Below are positions 44,636-54,134 of a stretch of DNA of 64,000 nt, one piece after another; position 1 is the stretch's first letter, and each line of letters opens with the position of its first letter. Source of the stretch: Acidobacteriaceae bacterium (GTDB taxonomy: Bacteria; Acidobacteriota; Terriglobia; Terriglobales; Acidobacteriaceae); NCBI GenBank assembly GCA_035944135.1, contig DASZBM010000004.1, forward strand, positions 1-64,000, in the 5' to 3' direction. The position numbers and the translations under genes were made by a program. The notes beneath the pieces were generated by a model. It was given only the letters and a program-made list of their open reading frames with translations. It did not search any database and had not been told where the DNA came from.

Positions 44636-45855
44636 TCGCGCACGCGCTGATTCGATCCCGCCACCGCCATCGGCTGCAGCTCCGGCATTGCCCGTCCCGG
44701 CGGAATCGACGGAACCGGATGCGTGTCCGAGTCGGCCAACAGGACCTGATTGCGTCCCGAGCGCTTCACCTTGTACAGCGCGCGATCCGCTCTCCGCAGC
44801 ATCGGCTCGAAGCCTTTCTCGCCCGGCAGCAGCGAGCTCAAGCCTACGCTCACCGTGAACCGCACCAGCTCTTCGCCCTCGCTTAGCCGCAGGCCTTCAA
44901 CCGTGGCCCGCAGGCGCTCCGCCAGCGACAGCGCGCTCCGCGGCGAACGGCCGGGAAGCAGAATCGCAAACTCCTCGCCACCCAGACGCGCCACAGCATC
45001 GCGAGTCCCGGTCACCGTCAGCAGAACGCCGCCGAACGTACGCAGAGCTCGATCGCCCAGCGCGTGTCCCCACGTGTCGTTGAGCTGCTTGAAGTGGTCC
45101 AGGTCCATCATCAGCAGCGTCAGCGGCGTATTGTCGCGAGCAGCAATTTGGACCTCGCGCAGAATCTTCTCTTCAAATGCCCGGCGATTGTGCAGCCCTG
45201 TCAGCGAATCAAGCCGTGTCTCTTCGTGCAGACGCCGCTTGGTCTCCGCCACGTACATCGCCACAAACCCGAACCCCAGCATCGTCAGCCCGATCATCGA
45301 CAGATCGTGAGCCGCCGGCTCCAGCCCGCGGTGACGAAGGATCCCCAAACTCAGCACCAGCCGAAGTGCGACCGTGGCCGCCACAAACGTAAACAGGAAC
45401 GCCATCACCCGGCCGATATCCGCCAGCGACTTGATGCGCGGCCTCAGCAGCATCACGATCGTTGCGGCCAGAACGATAAGAGCCGCCACTCGCGCAGCAG
45501 CCAGCTCCCACCCAGGATGCATCACTCCAACCGAAAGAATCGTGGTCATCGCCGCGCTCAGCGCCAGCGGTCCATTCATCGTTGCCAGCCGGATGCGCAG
45601 CACAAACCACCGCATCCCCATGTACACAAGGAAGAAAACCAGCACCAGCAAACACGCGCTCAGGTTGTCAGAAACCCGCAGCGGCACCGGCATAATCGCG
45701 TGCGAAATCGTTGTCAGCAACTGCAGTGCGCAGGCCGCCGCCAGCCAGCGAGTGCCCCGGGTGCGCGCGTCGCTCCACGCGAGCAGCGCCAACGTGAGGG
45801 CAAACGTCGCCTGAGAAACGAATCCCGGCAGCGCGAAACTGTGAATGTCAACCAT
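44623..45855 (-). CDS. Membrane-bound diguanylate cyclase (GGDEF)
   Basis: 410 residues. About 7 membrane helices in residues 1-210, then a GGDEF domain (DSLTGLHNRRAFEEKIL, MMDLDHFKQLNDTWGHALGDRALR, active site RLGGEEFAILLPG, SVGLSS). It should make c-di-GMP at the inner membrane. The inhibitory I-site (RxxD five residues before GGEEF) reads GTRD, so the first Arg is missing and product feedback is probably weak. No other domain. A possible effector is the PilZ protein at 22792. Confidence 0.93.
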   Translation of the reverse strand: MVDIHSFALPGFVSQATFALTLALLAWSDARTRGTRWLAAACALQLLTTISHAIMPVPLRVSDNLSACLLVLVFFLVYMGMRWFVLRIRLATMNGPLALSAAMTTILSVGVMHPGWELAAARVAALIVLAATIVMLLRPRIKSLADIGRVMAFLFTFVAATVALRLVLSLGILRHRGLEPAAHDLSMIGLTMLGFGFVAMYVAETKRRLHEETRLDSLTGLHNRRAFEEKILREVQIAARDNTPLTLLMMDLDHFKQLNDTWGHALGDRALRTFGGVLLTVTGTRDAVARLGGEEFAILLPGRSPRSALSLAERLRATVEGLRLSEGEELVRFTVSVGLSSLLPGEKGFEPMLRRADRALYKVKRSGRNQVLLADSDTHPVPSIPPGRAMPELQPMAVAGSNQRVREFVG

Positions 45856-46102
45856 GCAAGAGACCTGCCCTGCCTCGGTTCAACATGCAAGCCGAGGGCG
45901 CCGTTCTGAATTGGAGGAGGAATCAGGACGGTCAACGCGTCCCAATGGTAGAACCTCGTTGCCCCTTATGATGCAAAAAATTACATATTCGAGTGAGAAA
46001 ATAAGTCGCCACGCGAACGGAAGGCGTAGCTAAATTACCTTCTTTCGTCATTTTTGGGTTGACCTGACCTTGGTGCTTTCGGGCCTTCGGTAACCTGGCT
46101 TG
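45856..46102. other. Intergenic region upstream of the GGDEF gene
   Basis: About 250 bases between divergently placed features on the same strand; AT-rich in the middle (near 45965-46010). No gene, repeat array or known riboswitch pattern recognised. Confidence 0.4.
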
Positions 46103-46540
46103 CTAGTTGGCCGGATCTGCTGGTATCACCGCGCCTGCACGGATCCATTCCGTGATAGTCGCGATGTCTGCGTCCGTCAGCTTACTCTTCGGCGGCATAG
46201 GCTTCGGATCGTTTGCCGGTCCCTCGTGTCGGATAAGCGTCACCAGCAACGACTGCTCTGGATGCCCCGGCACAATAACGCTACCGTCTTTGCCGCCATG
46301 CATCAGCCCCTCGCGAGTATCCAGATGCAGCCCACCCCTGTGGTTCAGTCCCGCATGACAACGGTAACAATTCGCCTGGAGGATCGGCTGCACGTGCTCG
46401 GTGTAGTACTCGGGCGTTGCTTCGACCGGTGACGAGTTCCCGACTGCCTTTGAACTGCGTGCAAGAAGTGCGCTTCCTGCGGCAGCCGTTACAGCCAGAG
46501 CGACAACAATAGAGCGGTGCGAAGCGATGGGCCTAAACAT
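46103..46540 (-). CDS. Planctomycete-type cytochrome c domain protein
   Basis: 145 residues. N-terminal signal/anchor (IVVALAVTAAAGSALLARS) and a single heme site C58-YRC-H62. The context YYTEHVQPILQANCYRCHAG, GGLHLDTREGLMHGGKDGSVIVPGHPEQSLLVTLIRHEG, MPPKSKLTDADIATITEWIRAGA is the PSC1 (planctomycete cytochrome C) family. The Met in PMPPKSKL may be the sixth ligand. Periplasmic electron transfer; the partner that normally carries PSD1/PSCyt domains is not in the window. Confidence 0.9.
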   Translation of the reverse strand: MFRPIASHRSIVVALAVTAAAGSALLARSSKAVGNSSPVEATPEYYTEHVQPILQANCYRCHAGLNHRGGLHLDTREGLMHGGKDGSVIVPGHPEQSLLVTLIRHEGPANDPKPMPPKSKLTDADIATITEWIRAGAVIPADPAN

Positions 46541-46662
46541 GCAAAGTACGGTTCGTTCCTAAGACTCTAATCGCAGTTGACCACTCCGGCTAGTAAAAGT
46601 TGCAAAATCCTGCAAATTTCTTGCGATGTGGCTTCGGTAACGCTCCATCTGTCGTCTACCGG

Positions 46663-47394
46663 TCAGAACGCACGACTCAAACCAAGCGCCTCCGCTGCCC
46701 GGTCCAGCGCCGCCTGCGTATCAAAGAACCGGTGTGTCGGATTCGACCCAGGATAAAAACGGACAACGATCTCGGCCTCTTCCACCGCGTCGTCCTTACC
46801 GTTGTGAAACGGATATCCCAGCGCCCGCAGCAGGTGCAGCGACCCTTCATCGCCGCTCGGATTCCCGTTGTCCCCCACAATCCCGAACACCGACCGGTGC
46901 GTCCGCCGCGAATACACCGCCACAAAATCCCCCAGCCGCGCTCCCATCCTGCGCGCCTTCTTCCCCAGCACCACATAATTGATCGCCGTCGCGTCCACAT
47001 ACTTGCGTGGATCACGCTCGTTCTCCACCGACTCATCTGCAAACGCAGTTTGCGAGACGTAGTACCCCGGCGCTGGATCGTGCGGTCCCTGCACCACCGG
47101 CCTGTGCGGCGGTTCGTCCTCCACCATGTAGCCGACAATCGGCGCTCGCGGCCGTCCCCTGGAGTGCGCGTTCGAAAGATAATCGAGCGCATCCGAGCCC
47201 GGAGGCCCATACGCGCGCGGCGCCCCATCCACATCCACATCCATGCGCCGCGTCAGCAGCTCAAATGACCGATGCTGCACCGACGCCCCGATCTGCGCGG
47301 CTCTGTTGCTCTGCGCCGCAGCCATGACAGTCAGTCCACACAACGCCCAGGAAAGGAATTTGCAACATCTGCCCACAAAGTTAAGACGAACCAA
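46663..47394 (-). CDS. Exported GH75-like (fungal-type chitosanase) protein
   Basis: 243 residues. Hydrophobic N-terminus ending AAAQS suggests export. The body matches GH75 by pattern: GYYVSQTAFADESVENERDPRKYVDATAINYVVLGKKARRMGARLGDFVAVYSRRTHRSVFGIVGDNGNPSGDEGSLHLLRALGY, including the acidic pair expected for catalysis (D in YVDA region and E in GDEGS). Family call is from memory of the motif. The start is uncertain: TTG at 47394 or GTG at 47376; neither has a good ribosome-binding site. Confidence 0.65.
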   Translation of the reverse strand: MVRLNFVGRCCKFLSWALCGLTVMAAAQSNRAAQIGASVQHRSFELLTRRMDVDVDGAPRAYGPPGSDALDYLSNAHSRGRPRAPIVGYMVEDEPPHRPVVQGPHDPAPGYYVSQTAFADESVENERDPRKYVDATAINYVVLGKKARRMGARLGDFVAVYSRRTHRSVFGIVGDNGNPSGDEGSLHLLRALGYPFHNGKDDAVEEAEIVVRFYPGSNPTHRFFDTQAALDRAAEALGLSRAF

Positions 47395-47432
47395 AACACG
47401 ATTCAGTCACGCGGTGGGGTATCTGAAAAACA

Positions 47433-47503
47433 GCCGCAACTACCGTGGCGTTCCTTAGCGTATGTTTGCGCGCTTTGCGTCAAAGCTCTTGCTTTTGTTG
47501 TCT
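47433..47503. repeat. CTTTGCG-type dispersed repeat, copy 2
   Basis: Contains CCGTGGCGTTCCTTAGCG, GCGCTTTGCGTCAAAGC and TCTTGCTTTTGTTG. It is directly followed by a TAACCAC array. Confidence 0.75.
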
Positions 47504-47566
47504 TGACTAACCACTAACCACTAACCACTAACCACTAACCACTACCCACTACCCACTAACCACTAA
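47504..47566. repeat. TAACCAC tandem heptamer array
   Basis: About eight near-perfect 7-base units (TAACCAC, some TACCCAC). On the minus strand they read TAGTGGT and begin 6 bases past the stop of the NHL lipoprotein gene. Contains stops in all three minus-strand frames. Confidence 0.85.
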
Positions 47567-47572
47567 GAACCC

Positions 47573-49495
47573 CTACGGCGCCACCGGCGTAATCGGCATC
47601 GGCGTCTTCGTCGGTGTAGCCATGCCGAAGAACATCACCAGCGAGTTCGCTCCAGTATTCGAAAGCCAGAGATTTCCGCTCGCATCCACCACCATGCTGA
47701 ACGGCGAAAGAAGCTTCGCGTCCAGGCCATATCCCGTGCTCGGCGAGAGCGCCGTTCCCGGGCTGCTGGAGTTTGCGCCGGAGAGCTCCGAAAAGCTCTC
47801 GTAAACCAAACCGCTGGTCGCCGGCGCATGGAAGTTCGAAACCCACACGTTCTGCGCCGCGTCGATCGCGATATGGGACGGATTGGTAATGCCGCCCGTC
47901 GTGATGAATTCCTGAATCGTAGTTCCGTCCGCTGCCAGCTCCGTGACCGCTCCGCCTGCGTCGCCGGCCTCATCTGAATCGGTCGAGTCCGCCAGCCATA
48001 CGTTGCCCGCTGAGTCGACCGCAACGCTGTCCGTTGCTCCGCAGCACTCCGTCGAAAACGTGATGTTCCCACTCGCATCCACATGCGCCGCGGTCCCGAT
48101 TCCATTGCCCGACGACATCCACACGCCATGCGCGGCATCCGGCGCCAGCGCCACCGGCACACCCACATCGCTGCCCATGTTCACAGGCGTGTAGGTGTTC
48201 GTCGAAGGATTCAGAATCACCAGGTTCGTCGACGTGCCTTTGACATAGTAGTTTGCGATAAGAACATTGCCGTTGCCGCTATCGATAGCAACCGCGTACG
48301 GATAGTTGATGCTGTCATCCTGGTAATTCGTCATGGTGCCAAGCGTTCCACCCGACGAAACTCCTGAAAGCTTCTGCAACGAGCCTTTCGTGCTGTCGTG
48401 TGTGGGCACCTCGCCGAACGTGATCCACACGTTATCGCTTTGATCGATGGCTAAACCGTAGTCTTCGACAGCGTACGGGATGCTGAAGCCCGTCGAACTG
48501 AGAGGTGTTCCCTGCGGGTTGAACGCGCTCACGACTCCGGAGTGGTCCGCCACCCACACGTTCCCCTGGCTGTCCACGCCCAGACCCTCCGGCGTGTTGA
48601 TCGCGCCCCCGGTCACCGTGAGGCTCAGCGTCCAGTCGTTCGGTGCCTGCGTCAATGTCGTCGCAAACGGCGGTGTCGATCCAATGGCCTGAAACACACC
48701 CGACACATTGTTCGCCGGATTCTTCACGATGTTCATCAGCGCGTCCCACGTGTTCGTCGGCGCGCTTTTTCCGCTCGGCGTGGCAGCCGTAAACAGCGGC
48801 GAGCACCCGCTCGTCCCATCCGAGTTGATGCACGACGCGACCGCATCCGCGAGCGCGTTGATCTTGCCGGGCTCTGTCGTCAGGTTGCTCGGCAGCGTCG
48901 CCACCGTGCCGTTGCTCGTATTCGCGATCAGCTGCGCGTTCAAAAACGCATTCGCCAGCCCCACAGAATTCGTTGAGCTCGCGCCGATATGCGCGATGTC
49001 CTGCGCGAACGGTGCCAGAGACCACGCCGCCGCCACCGTCGTCACCTCATTAATCCAGATGAACTGCGACGGCGACAGATTGCCGCAGTTTCCCAGCGCC
49101 GCCATCATCGCCAGCGCCGGATTGTTCCCACCCGAACCCAGCCCCGGATTTCCCTGCGTCGCCACCAGGTAAACCTGCGAGGTCGCCGACGGGCAGCTAT
49201 AGTCTCCCGTGATCGAAAATCCACCGTCCGAGCCGCTTACCACGCTCGTATTCAGCAGAGACGACGCCGCGCTCCCATTGCCCGCATTGCCGGCCACATA
49301 GAGCTGAATCTTCGCGCCCACCACGGCCTGCTGCCCGCCATGCACCCGGCCATTCACCGTCAGCGGCACAGGATTGGGCTCTGCCGTCGGCCCCACGCCA
49401 CAACCTGTAACCAGCCCTGTCACCAACAAGGCAGAACAACCCAGCAGAACACGGCAAACGGGCCCGAAGAAAGGTACACACGAAACGCGCGGCAT
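47573..49495 (-). CDS. NHL/YncE-type beta-propeller lipoprotein
   Basis: 640 residues. Lipobox LVTGLVTGC (Cys near residue 32) marks a lipoprotein. A beta-sandwich part (VNGRVHGGQQAVVGAKIQLYVAG) precedes an alpha-rich region (about 150-270), then a beta-propeller with NHL/Vgb-like repeats (GLGVDSQGNVWVADHSG, LAIDQSDNVWITFG, VAIDSGNGNVLIANY, VAVDSAGNVWLADS, IAIDAAQNVWVSNF, MVVDASGNLWLSN). Extracytoplasmic; a binding or lyase role is possible but no catalytic residues are assigned. Confidence 0.82.
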   Translation of the reverse strand: MPRVSCVPFFGPVCRVLLGCSALLVTGLVTGCGVGPTAEPNPVPLTVNGRVHGGQQAVVGAKIQLYVAGNAGNGSAASSLLNTSVVSGSDGGFSITGDYSCPSATSQVYLVATQGNPGLGSGGNNPALAMMAALGNCGNLSPSQFIWINEVTTVAAAWSLAPFAQDIAHIGASSTNSVGLANAFLNAQLIANTSNGTVATLPSNLTTEPGKINALADAVASCINSDGTSGCSPLFTAATPSGKSAPTNTWDALMNIVKNPANNVSGVFQAIGSTPPFATTLTQAPNDWTLSLTVTGGAINTPEGLGVDSQGNVWVADHSGVVSAFNPQGTPLSSTGFSIPYAVEDYGLAIDQSDNVWITFGEVPTHDSTKGSLQKLSGVSSGGTLGTMTNYQDDSINYPYAVAIDSGNGNVLIANYYVKGTSTNLVILNPSTNTYTPVNMGSDVGVPVALAPDAAHGVWMSSGNGIGTAAHVDASGNITFSTECCGATDSVAVDSAGNVWLADSTDSDEAGDAGGAVTELAADGTTIQEFITTGGITNPSHIAIDAAQNVWVSNFHAPATSGLVYESFSELSGANSSSPGTALSPSTGYGLDAKLLSPFSMVVDASGNLWLSNTGANSLVMFFGMATPTKTPMPITPVAP

Positions 49496-49577
49496 GATAC
49501 CGCCAGTCTACGCGAACACCCTCAAATGCCCATTCCCCATTCCCGTTATGGGAATCCCCAATGGCACCAACAAAACA

Positions 49578-49675
49578 GTAGTTGGATAGACGGTAGACAG
49601 CAAAGCGTTCGGATTCCCGGCGGACCGCGGTTTCTCGCTCTACCCTCTACTGTCTACCCTCTACTCCCTGTCCTT
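49578..49675. repeat. GGTAGAG-type facing arms near rnpB 3' end
   Basis: Left arm about 49578-49603 (GTTGGATAGACGGTAGACAG) and right arm about 49640-49672 (CTCTACCCTCTACTGTCTACC). The right arm lies just after the RNase P RNA 3' end (read on minus). The two arms can pair. Confidence 0.7.
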
Positions 49676-49676
49676 T

Positions 49677-50163
49677 TGTGCAGGCGGCCCGTAAGCCGAA
49701 TTCTGTTCTAAGCGATCATTCCTCTAGGCTCGCCATTGCTGACGAACTCCAGCAACCTACCCGCAGGTTTCAGCCGCCTGGGCCTAAGCCCAATGCTCTC
49801 TTCGCCTGAACGCAACGGGCCGCTGCGCGCCGCCGCCTGAAGAGAAGCGAACGGACTCCCTGCCTATTTGGTCTTGCTCCGTGTGGGGTTTACCGTGCCG
49901 TTCGCATTACTGCGGACGCGGTGGGCTCTTACCCCACCCTTTCACCCTTACCCCGGCCTGTTAGCCCGGAATCGAGCGCCGAAGCGCCTGTCCGGCAGAA
50001 CCGGGGCGGTTTGCTTTCTGTTGCACTTGCCGTCTACGGGCCTTGACGCCCGCATCCCGGACGTTATCCGGCACACTGCCCTGCGGAGTTCGGACTTTCC
50101 TCCCCCGCGCAACACGCCTCACAGCGCCCGCGCGGCAGCGATCACCCGGCCGCCTGCACCGGT
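49677..50163 (-). ncRNA. rnpB: RNase P RNA, bacterial type A
   Basis: Catalytic RNA for tRNA 5' maturation. On the minus strand: P1 arms GGTGCAGGCGGCC (50160-50148) and GGGCCGCCTGCAC (49690-49678), the conserved GAGGAAAGTCCGAACTCC (about 50103-50086), ACAGAAAGCAAACCGCC, GGTAAGGGTGAAAGGGTGG, GGCACGGTAAACCCCAC, and the 3' block AGAGGAATGATCGCTTAGAACAGAATTCGGCTTA. Length about 487 is somewhat larger than E. coli M1 RNA (377), mostly in an extended arm near 49790-49870. Ends are estimated from P1. Its promoter must lie within the start of the divergent GH10 gene. Confidence 0.96.
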
Positions 50164-50196
50164 TTAGTTTATCAGCCACTGCGAAAAGAACCTGCG

Positions 50197-51360
50197 ATGA
50201 TGTCTGCCATGCCGCGCCCGACCCGCCGCCAGTTCCTCGCCCAGACCGCCGCCACCGCCTCGCTCGCCACCCTCCCCATCCGCTCCCTCGCCCAGCAAGC
50301 ATCCCCCGACACCCTGAAATCCGCCGCCCGCATCCCCGTCGGCTGCTGCGTCCACGCCGCCACCCTCAAGCAGGACGCCGCCTACACCGCCCTCGTCAAG
50401 CAGCAGATGTCCATCCTCGTCGCCGAAAACGAGTTCAAATTCGGCCCCATCCACCCGCAACCCACCACCTTCTTCTTCGACGACGCCGACTACATCGCGC
50501 ACTTCGCCGAATCCAACAACATGCTGCTGCGCGGCCACAACTTCGTCTGGCACCGCGCCCTCCCACCCTGGTTCGCCACCTACGTCACCCCCGCCAACGC
50601 CGAGCAGGTCCTCGTCAACCACATCGAAACCGTCGCCGGCCGCTACAAAGGCCGCATCCACAGCTGGGACGTCGTCAACGAAGCCATCCAGGTCTCCGAC
50701 AACCTGCCCAACGGCATGCGCAACTCACCCTGGCAAAAAGTCCTCCCCAACTACATCGACATCGCCTTCCGCACCGCTCGTCGCGTCGACCCCCATGCCC
50801 TCCTCACCTACAACGACTACGGCATCGAAGCCGAGGATGAAGCATCGACGAAGAAACGCGCCTCCGTCCTCGCTCTCGTTCGCGGCATGCAGCAGCGCGG
50901 TGTCCCGATCGATGCCGTGGGCATCCAGTCCCACATCTCCGCCGGCGTTGCCGTCCCTGAGATCCCGCGGCCCGCGCAGCAGCAGACGACGCCTCTCCCC
51001 ACCTATCTGTCCGACTACGGCCCCGGCCTCAAGCAGTTCATGGCCGACATCCAATCCCTCGGCCTCAAAATCATGCTCACCGAGATGGACGTCAACGACC
51101 GCGCCCTCCCCGCCGACATTCCCACGCGCGACAAGATCGTCGGCGACGTCTACGCCCATTACCTCAACCTCACCCTCGCCAATCCCGCCGTCATCGCGCT
51201 CCTCACCTGGGGCATCACCGACAAGTACACCTGGCTCAACCACGAAGGCGCCCGCAAAGACGGCCTTCCCGAACGCTGCCTCCCCTTCGACGCCGACCTC
51301 AAGCCCACTCCCGCCTTCTATGCCGAGCTCAACGCCCTGCGCGGCGGCCCGAAGCGCTGA
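50197..51360 (+). CDS. GH10 endo-1,4-beta-xylanase, Tat-exported
   Basis: 387 residues. Twin-arginine signal (RPTRRQFLAQTAATASLATLPIRSLAQ). TIM-barrel of GH10: ENEFKFGPIHPQPTTFFFDDAD, RGHNFVWHRALPPWF, acid/base E162 in SWDVVNEA, nucleophile E296 in LTEMDVND, and LTWGITDKYTWLN near the end. Cleaves xylan outside the cytoplasm. ATG at 50197 used; 50200 and 50209 are close alternatives. Only 33 bases separate it from the 5' end of rnpB on the other strand, so its promoter must overlap rnpB. Coding strand strongly C-rich. Confidence 0.93.
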   Translation: MMSAMPRPTRRQFLAQTAATASLATLPIRSLAQQASPDTLKSAARIPVGCCVHAATLKQDAAYTALVKQQMSILVAENEFKFGPIHPQPTTFFFDDADYIAHFAESNNMLLRGHNFVWHRALPPWFATYVTPANAEQVLVNHIETVAGRYKGRIHSWDVVNEAIQVSDNLPNGMRNSPWQKVLPNYIDIAFRTARRVDPHALLTYNDYGIEAEDEASTKKRASVLALVRGMQQRGVPIDAVGIQSHISAGVAVPEIPRPAQQQTTPLPTYLSDYGPGLKQFMADIQSLGLKIMLTEMDVNDRALPADIPTRDKIVGDVYAHYLNLTLANPAVIALLTWGITDKYTWLNHEGARKDGLPERCLPFDADLKPTPAFYAELNALRGGPKR

Positions 51361-51402
51361 CACGCAGACCTGATACCATCTCGCCTCGAAAGGGATTAGC
51401 GA

Positions 51403-51729
51403 ATGATCGCGAGAGTTTGGCGAGGTGTAACCAGCAGGGAAAACGCAGACGCCTACGAATCCATGTTGAAGCCGGAGCTGCTCCCTGGCCTCTCCAGCGT
51501 TCCCGGCTTCATCACCAGCTACCTGCTCCGCCGCGACATCGGAAACGACGTCGAGTTCATCACCGTCATCCTCTTCGATTCCATCGCGAGCCTGCGCCAG
51601 TTCGCCGGACCGGACTACGAGCAATCCATCGTGCCCGAGGACCGAAGACCCCTGCTGAAACACCACGACAAGCTTTCACTGCACTACGAGGTCGCCTCAG
51701 TTTCCGAATCCAAATTCCCCCGCCACTAA
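51403..51729 (+). CDS. ABM-type (antibiotic biosynthesis monooxygenase-like) protein
   Basis: 108 residues, a single dimeric alpha-beta barrel unit: MIARVWRGVTSRENADAYESML, PGFITSYLLRRDIGNDVEFITVILFDSIASLRQFAG. AAGGGA lies 7 bases before the ATG. Could be a quinol or heme-degrading-type monooxygenase or simply a stress protein; function unknown. Confidence 0.75.
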   Translation: MIARVWRGVTSRENADAYESMLKPELLPGLSSVPGFITSYLLRRDIGNDVEFITVILFDSIASLRQFAGPDYEQSIVPEDRRPLLKHHDKLSLHYEVASVSESKFPRH

Positions 51730-52395
51730 GCCTGCAGTTAGTTCGTCGCGGTTCACCTTGAATCTGGGATAACTCTAACCAGACTCGATCCGTGTGCTGG
51801 AAGCGACTCGGTATAGCTACCATCTGCACGCAGAGCTCGGTGCCGGTTCCACAGGTCCAAAACCACAACCGGCCGCCAACACCGACGTGGCGAACCTTAG
51901 CGCCCCTTGGCGCCCTTCGCGTCAAGGCCTTTGCTCTTGTCTTTCACTAACACTCCCCACTAACCACTCGCACCTACCTTGCCTCATAGGATGCCGCCCA
52001 TCCGAGTTCCATCACTCACTCAGAATCGAATCGAGTGAACGCGACTCACTTCTGCGGACCGTAGCACCACGTTGCGCTCGTCTCCCATTCGCCTGGTTGA
52101 CCAACTTGATCTGCGTTTGGCCGTTATCTGCGAGATGGCCACCGCTTCCCAATAACAAGCCCAGTCCCAGGACAGCAAGCTTCAAGGTCCCCAATCCAAT
52201 CTCCCGAATGCTGACGTCTTCCTATGCGCAACACGCAGAGCAACTTAGAATTCGGTCGGCAGCACTGTCAACGCTTTTCGCAACGCCCAACGGAACCATC
52301 ACCCTCATCCCTGCGTACCATCCATCACAGGAGAGCTGCGTCCGGTCACATCGGTACGCCCCGGCACGCCAGACGGTAGACTCTAAAGACCTCTC
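51730..52395. other. Intergenic region with repeats between ABM-like gene and permease gene
   Basis: 666 bases. It holds CTTTGCG-type copy 3 (51873-51943) followed by a degenerate TAACCAC array (51945-51969). The rest has no clear gene. A minus-strand frame of 60 codons at 52012-52194 starts with TTG after GGGAG and encodes a signal-like N-terminus (LKLAVLGLGLLLGSGG); I regard it as unproven. Confidence 0.45.
51873..51943. repeat. CTTTGCG-type dispersed repeat, copy 3
   Basis: Contains GACGTGGCGAACCTTAGCG, CTTGGCGCCCTTCGCGTCAA, GGCCTTTGCTCTTG. Followed by CACTAACACTCCCCACTAACC, a decayed heptamer array. Confidence 0.7.
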
Positions 52396-53619
<1,224 letters not shown>

Positions 53620-53622
<3 letters not shown>

Positions 53623-53655
53623 TGAATAGTGAGTAGTGAATAGTGAATAAAGCAG
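53620..53655. repeat. Left inverted-repeat arm of the IVP element
   Basis: Heptamer array TAGTGAA/TAGTGAG (about four units) ending ATAAAGCAGG, reverse-complementary to 54085-54129. Contains the stop codon of the upstream permease gene. Confidence 0.85.
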
Positions 53656-53677
53656 GTCGGGCCAGGAGTTACAGATT

Positions 53678-54067
53678 GTGGGAGTGAAGTCGTTTCGAGA
53701 TTCAATCGCATGGCAACGAGCTATGGACCTGTCAACCACCATTTACGCAGCAACGAGCACCTTCCCGAAGGAGGAGATGTTCGGCCTCACTAACCAGCTC
53801 AGAAGAGCTTCGGTCTCAGTCGCGAGCAACATCGCTGAAGGCCAGGGCCGCCTTACGTCTGGAGAATTCATGCACTTCCTCGGTATGGCTCGAGGCTCCG
53901 CTCTCGAAGTCCAAACGCAGCTCGAATTGGCTCAGCGTCTTGAGCTGGGAATACCGTCCAAATTGGAAGCCGCTCAGATCCAGGCAACAGAAGTCGTACG
54001 AATTTTGAACGCGGTACTTTCGAACCTTCGCAACCGTCCTGCACGCAACCGCACCGCCCCGAACTAG
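53678..54067 (+). CDS. Four-helix bundle protein, 23S rRNA IVP family
   Basis: 129 residues from GTG 53678 with AGGAG upstream. Family pattern is clear: FRDSIAWQRAMDLSTTIYAATSTFPKEEMFGLTNQLRRASVSVASNIAEGQGRLTSGEFMHFLGMARGSALEVQTQLELAQRL. Proteins of this family are encoded in 23S rRNA intervening sequences and as stand-alone genes, and the Avd protein of diversity-generating retroelements has the same fold; their role is RNA/DNA binding. It sits alone between facing repeat arms and separates two paralogous permease genes, as an inserted unit would. Codon use is less GC/C-rich than the flanking permeases (near 50-55% by eye). Confidence 0.92.
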   Translation: MGVKSFRDSIAWQRAMDLSTTIYAATSTFPKEEMFGLTNQLRRASVSVASNIAEGQGRLTSGEFMHFLGMARGSALEVQTQLELAQRLELGIPSKLEAAQIQATEVVRILNAVLSNLRNRPARNRTAPN

Positions 54068-54084
54068 CCACGCTGTTGCTTTTG

Positions 54085-54129
54085 TTGTTGCTTTATTCAC
54101 TATTCACTATTCACTACTCACTATTCACT
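54085..54129. repeat. Right inverted-repeat arm of the IVP element
   Basis: GTTGTTGCTTTATTCACTAT then TCACTATTCACTACTCACTATTCAC: about five heptamer units in reverse sense. The inner TTTGTTGTTG flank also occurs beside the right arm at 28052-28066. It leaves only about five bases before the ATG of the next permease and no ribosome-binding site. Confidence 0.85.
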
Positions 54130-54134
54130 CCCCT

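Noticed and set aside
45856-46102. c-di-GMP riboswitch upstream of the GGDEF gene
   Set aside because: I could not find the conserved riboswitch core in this spacer.
49868-50302. Open frames on both strands at the rnpB locus
   Set aside because: They run through the conserved RNase P RNA and have no protein features.
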